DNA of 64,000 nt from Datnioides undecimradiatus (taxonomy: Eukaryota; Chordata; Actinopteri; Lobotiformes; Datnioididae): NCBI GenBank assembly GCA_008933995.1, contig WARS01000063.1, forward strand, positions 1,700,822 to 1,764,821, read 5' to 3'. A model generated the notes under the pieces. The model did no database searches. It saw only the letters and a program-made list of their open reading frames with translations, and was not told where the DNA came from. This document shows, one piece after another, positions 63,452 to 64,000 of the stretch (its first letter is position 1; every line of letters begins with the position of its first letter). Both the position numbers and the translations under genes were made by a program.

Positions 63452-64000
63452 GTGAGTATTAACGTGTGCAGTGTTTGTAAAAATGTCATGGGGATAAGTA
63501 TTTTCTATTAAATCCTGATTATCGTTGTTTAAATTTTTTTTCTAAAAATTGTTTTTAAATAATTAAATTTTTTAATGTTTTTTCCGCTGCTTACGTGCTG
63601 TTTATTTTCTCTCCTGCTTGCTCTACTGGCATGTTTTTGAAAAATGAGAGTATGAGAGTATATGCTGCTTTGCTTCATCATATTTCACTGTAAATTTGAA
63701 TATCTTTGCGTTTTGGAAAAAAAGGAGACACTCTTTTTAATTTTTTTTTGTTCTGTTGAGTTGAAATTTTACTAAAATCTCTCCATAACAGAAATAAAGT
63801 AGAAAACAAAAAGTATTTTAGCCAATGTTACATCTTGAAAATTTTAAGTTTTTGCAACCAACTGTTCAAAATGCAAAAATATCCAATGCAACAGGGAAAA
63901 GTGTTGACCTGGAACTCTGTATCTTGAAATCACAGCTCGATTCGCTTCCATCGTCCAAACAGCTTCAGGAGGTGGACATGTTAATATTTACAGGAACCAT

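Overview
This is vertebrate nuclear DNA, almost certainly from a ray-finned, probably percomorph, fish. Genes are split into short GT-AG exons, introns are compact, CA microsatellites are frequent, and an L2-type LINE tail with an (ATTGA)n end is present. The gene set (ppm1k, abcg2, an odaph candidate, cdkl2, txk, tec) corresponds to three separate stretches of human chromosome 4 (4q22, 4q21 and 4p12) lying side by side. I reconstructed exons by hand from splice sites, reading frame and family knowledge. The five recognised genes give full-length proteins whose exon lengths sum to whole codons.

Layout. 825-1510 (-): a small TATA-driven gene for a short secreted peptide, unrecognised. 2590-9440 (+): ppm1k, the mitochondrial PP2C phosphatase of branched-chain amino-acid catabolism, 372 aa. 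12340-23800 (+): abcg2, a half-size ABC multidrug exporter, 647 aa. 25500-27170 (+): a 193-aa secreted Thr/Pro-rich protein with an acidic Ser-rich tail, placed tail-to-tail with cdkl2 as human ODAPH is. 33646-27811 (-): cdkl2, a CMGC kinase of 1,116 aa whose length comes mainly from one 2,106-base exon. 43287-35179 (-): txk, a Tec-family kinase with a cysteine string, 512 aa. 46850-59370 (+): tec, with PH, BTK motif, SH3, SH2 and kinase domains, 645 aa. 60309-61756 (+): an ENDOD1-like secreted DNA/RNA non-specific nuclease with a mucin-like tail. The right edge holds three unexplained phase-compatible exon-like segments and the first exon of another gene.

Functional links. txk and tec are paralogous non-receptor tyrosine kinases of antigen-receptor and cytokine signalling in blood cells. 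They sit head-to-head here. The other neighbours share no obvious pathway and look like ordinary conserved synteny.

Most notable observations. (1) The 172-base first kinase exon is identical between txk and tec although the neighbouring exons are well diverged, a signature of very recent ectopic gene conversion; the shared sequence looks tec-like. (2) txk appears to carry alanine at the kinase gatekeeper position. (3) A secreted phosphoprotein next to cdkl2 is a candidate fish odaph. (4) cdkl2 has a giant low-complexity exon and an RFX X-box in its likely promoter. (5) Three copies of an unclassified repeat, identical where they overlap, lie in the window.
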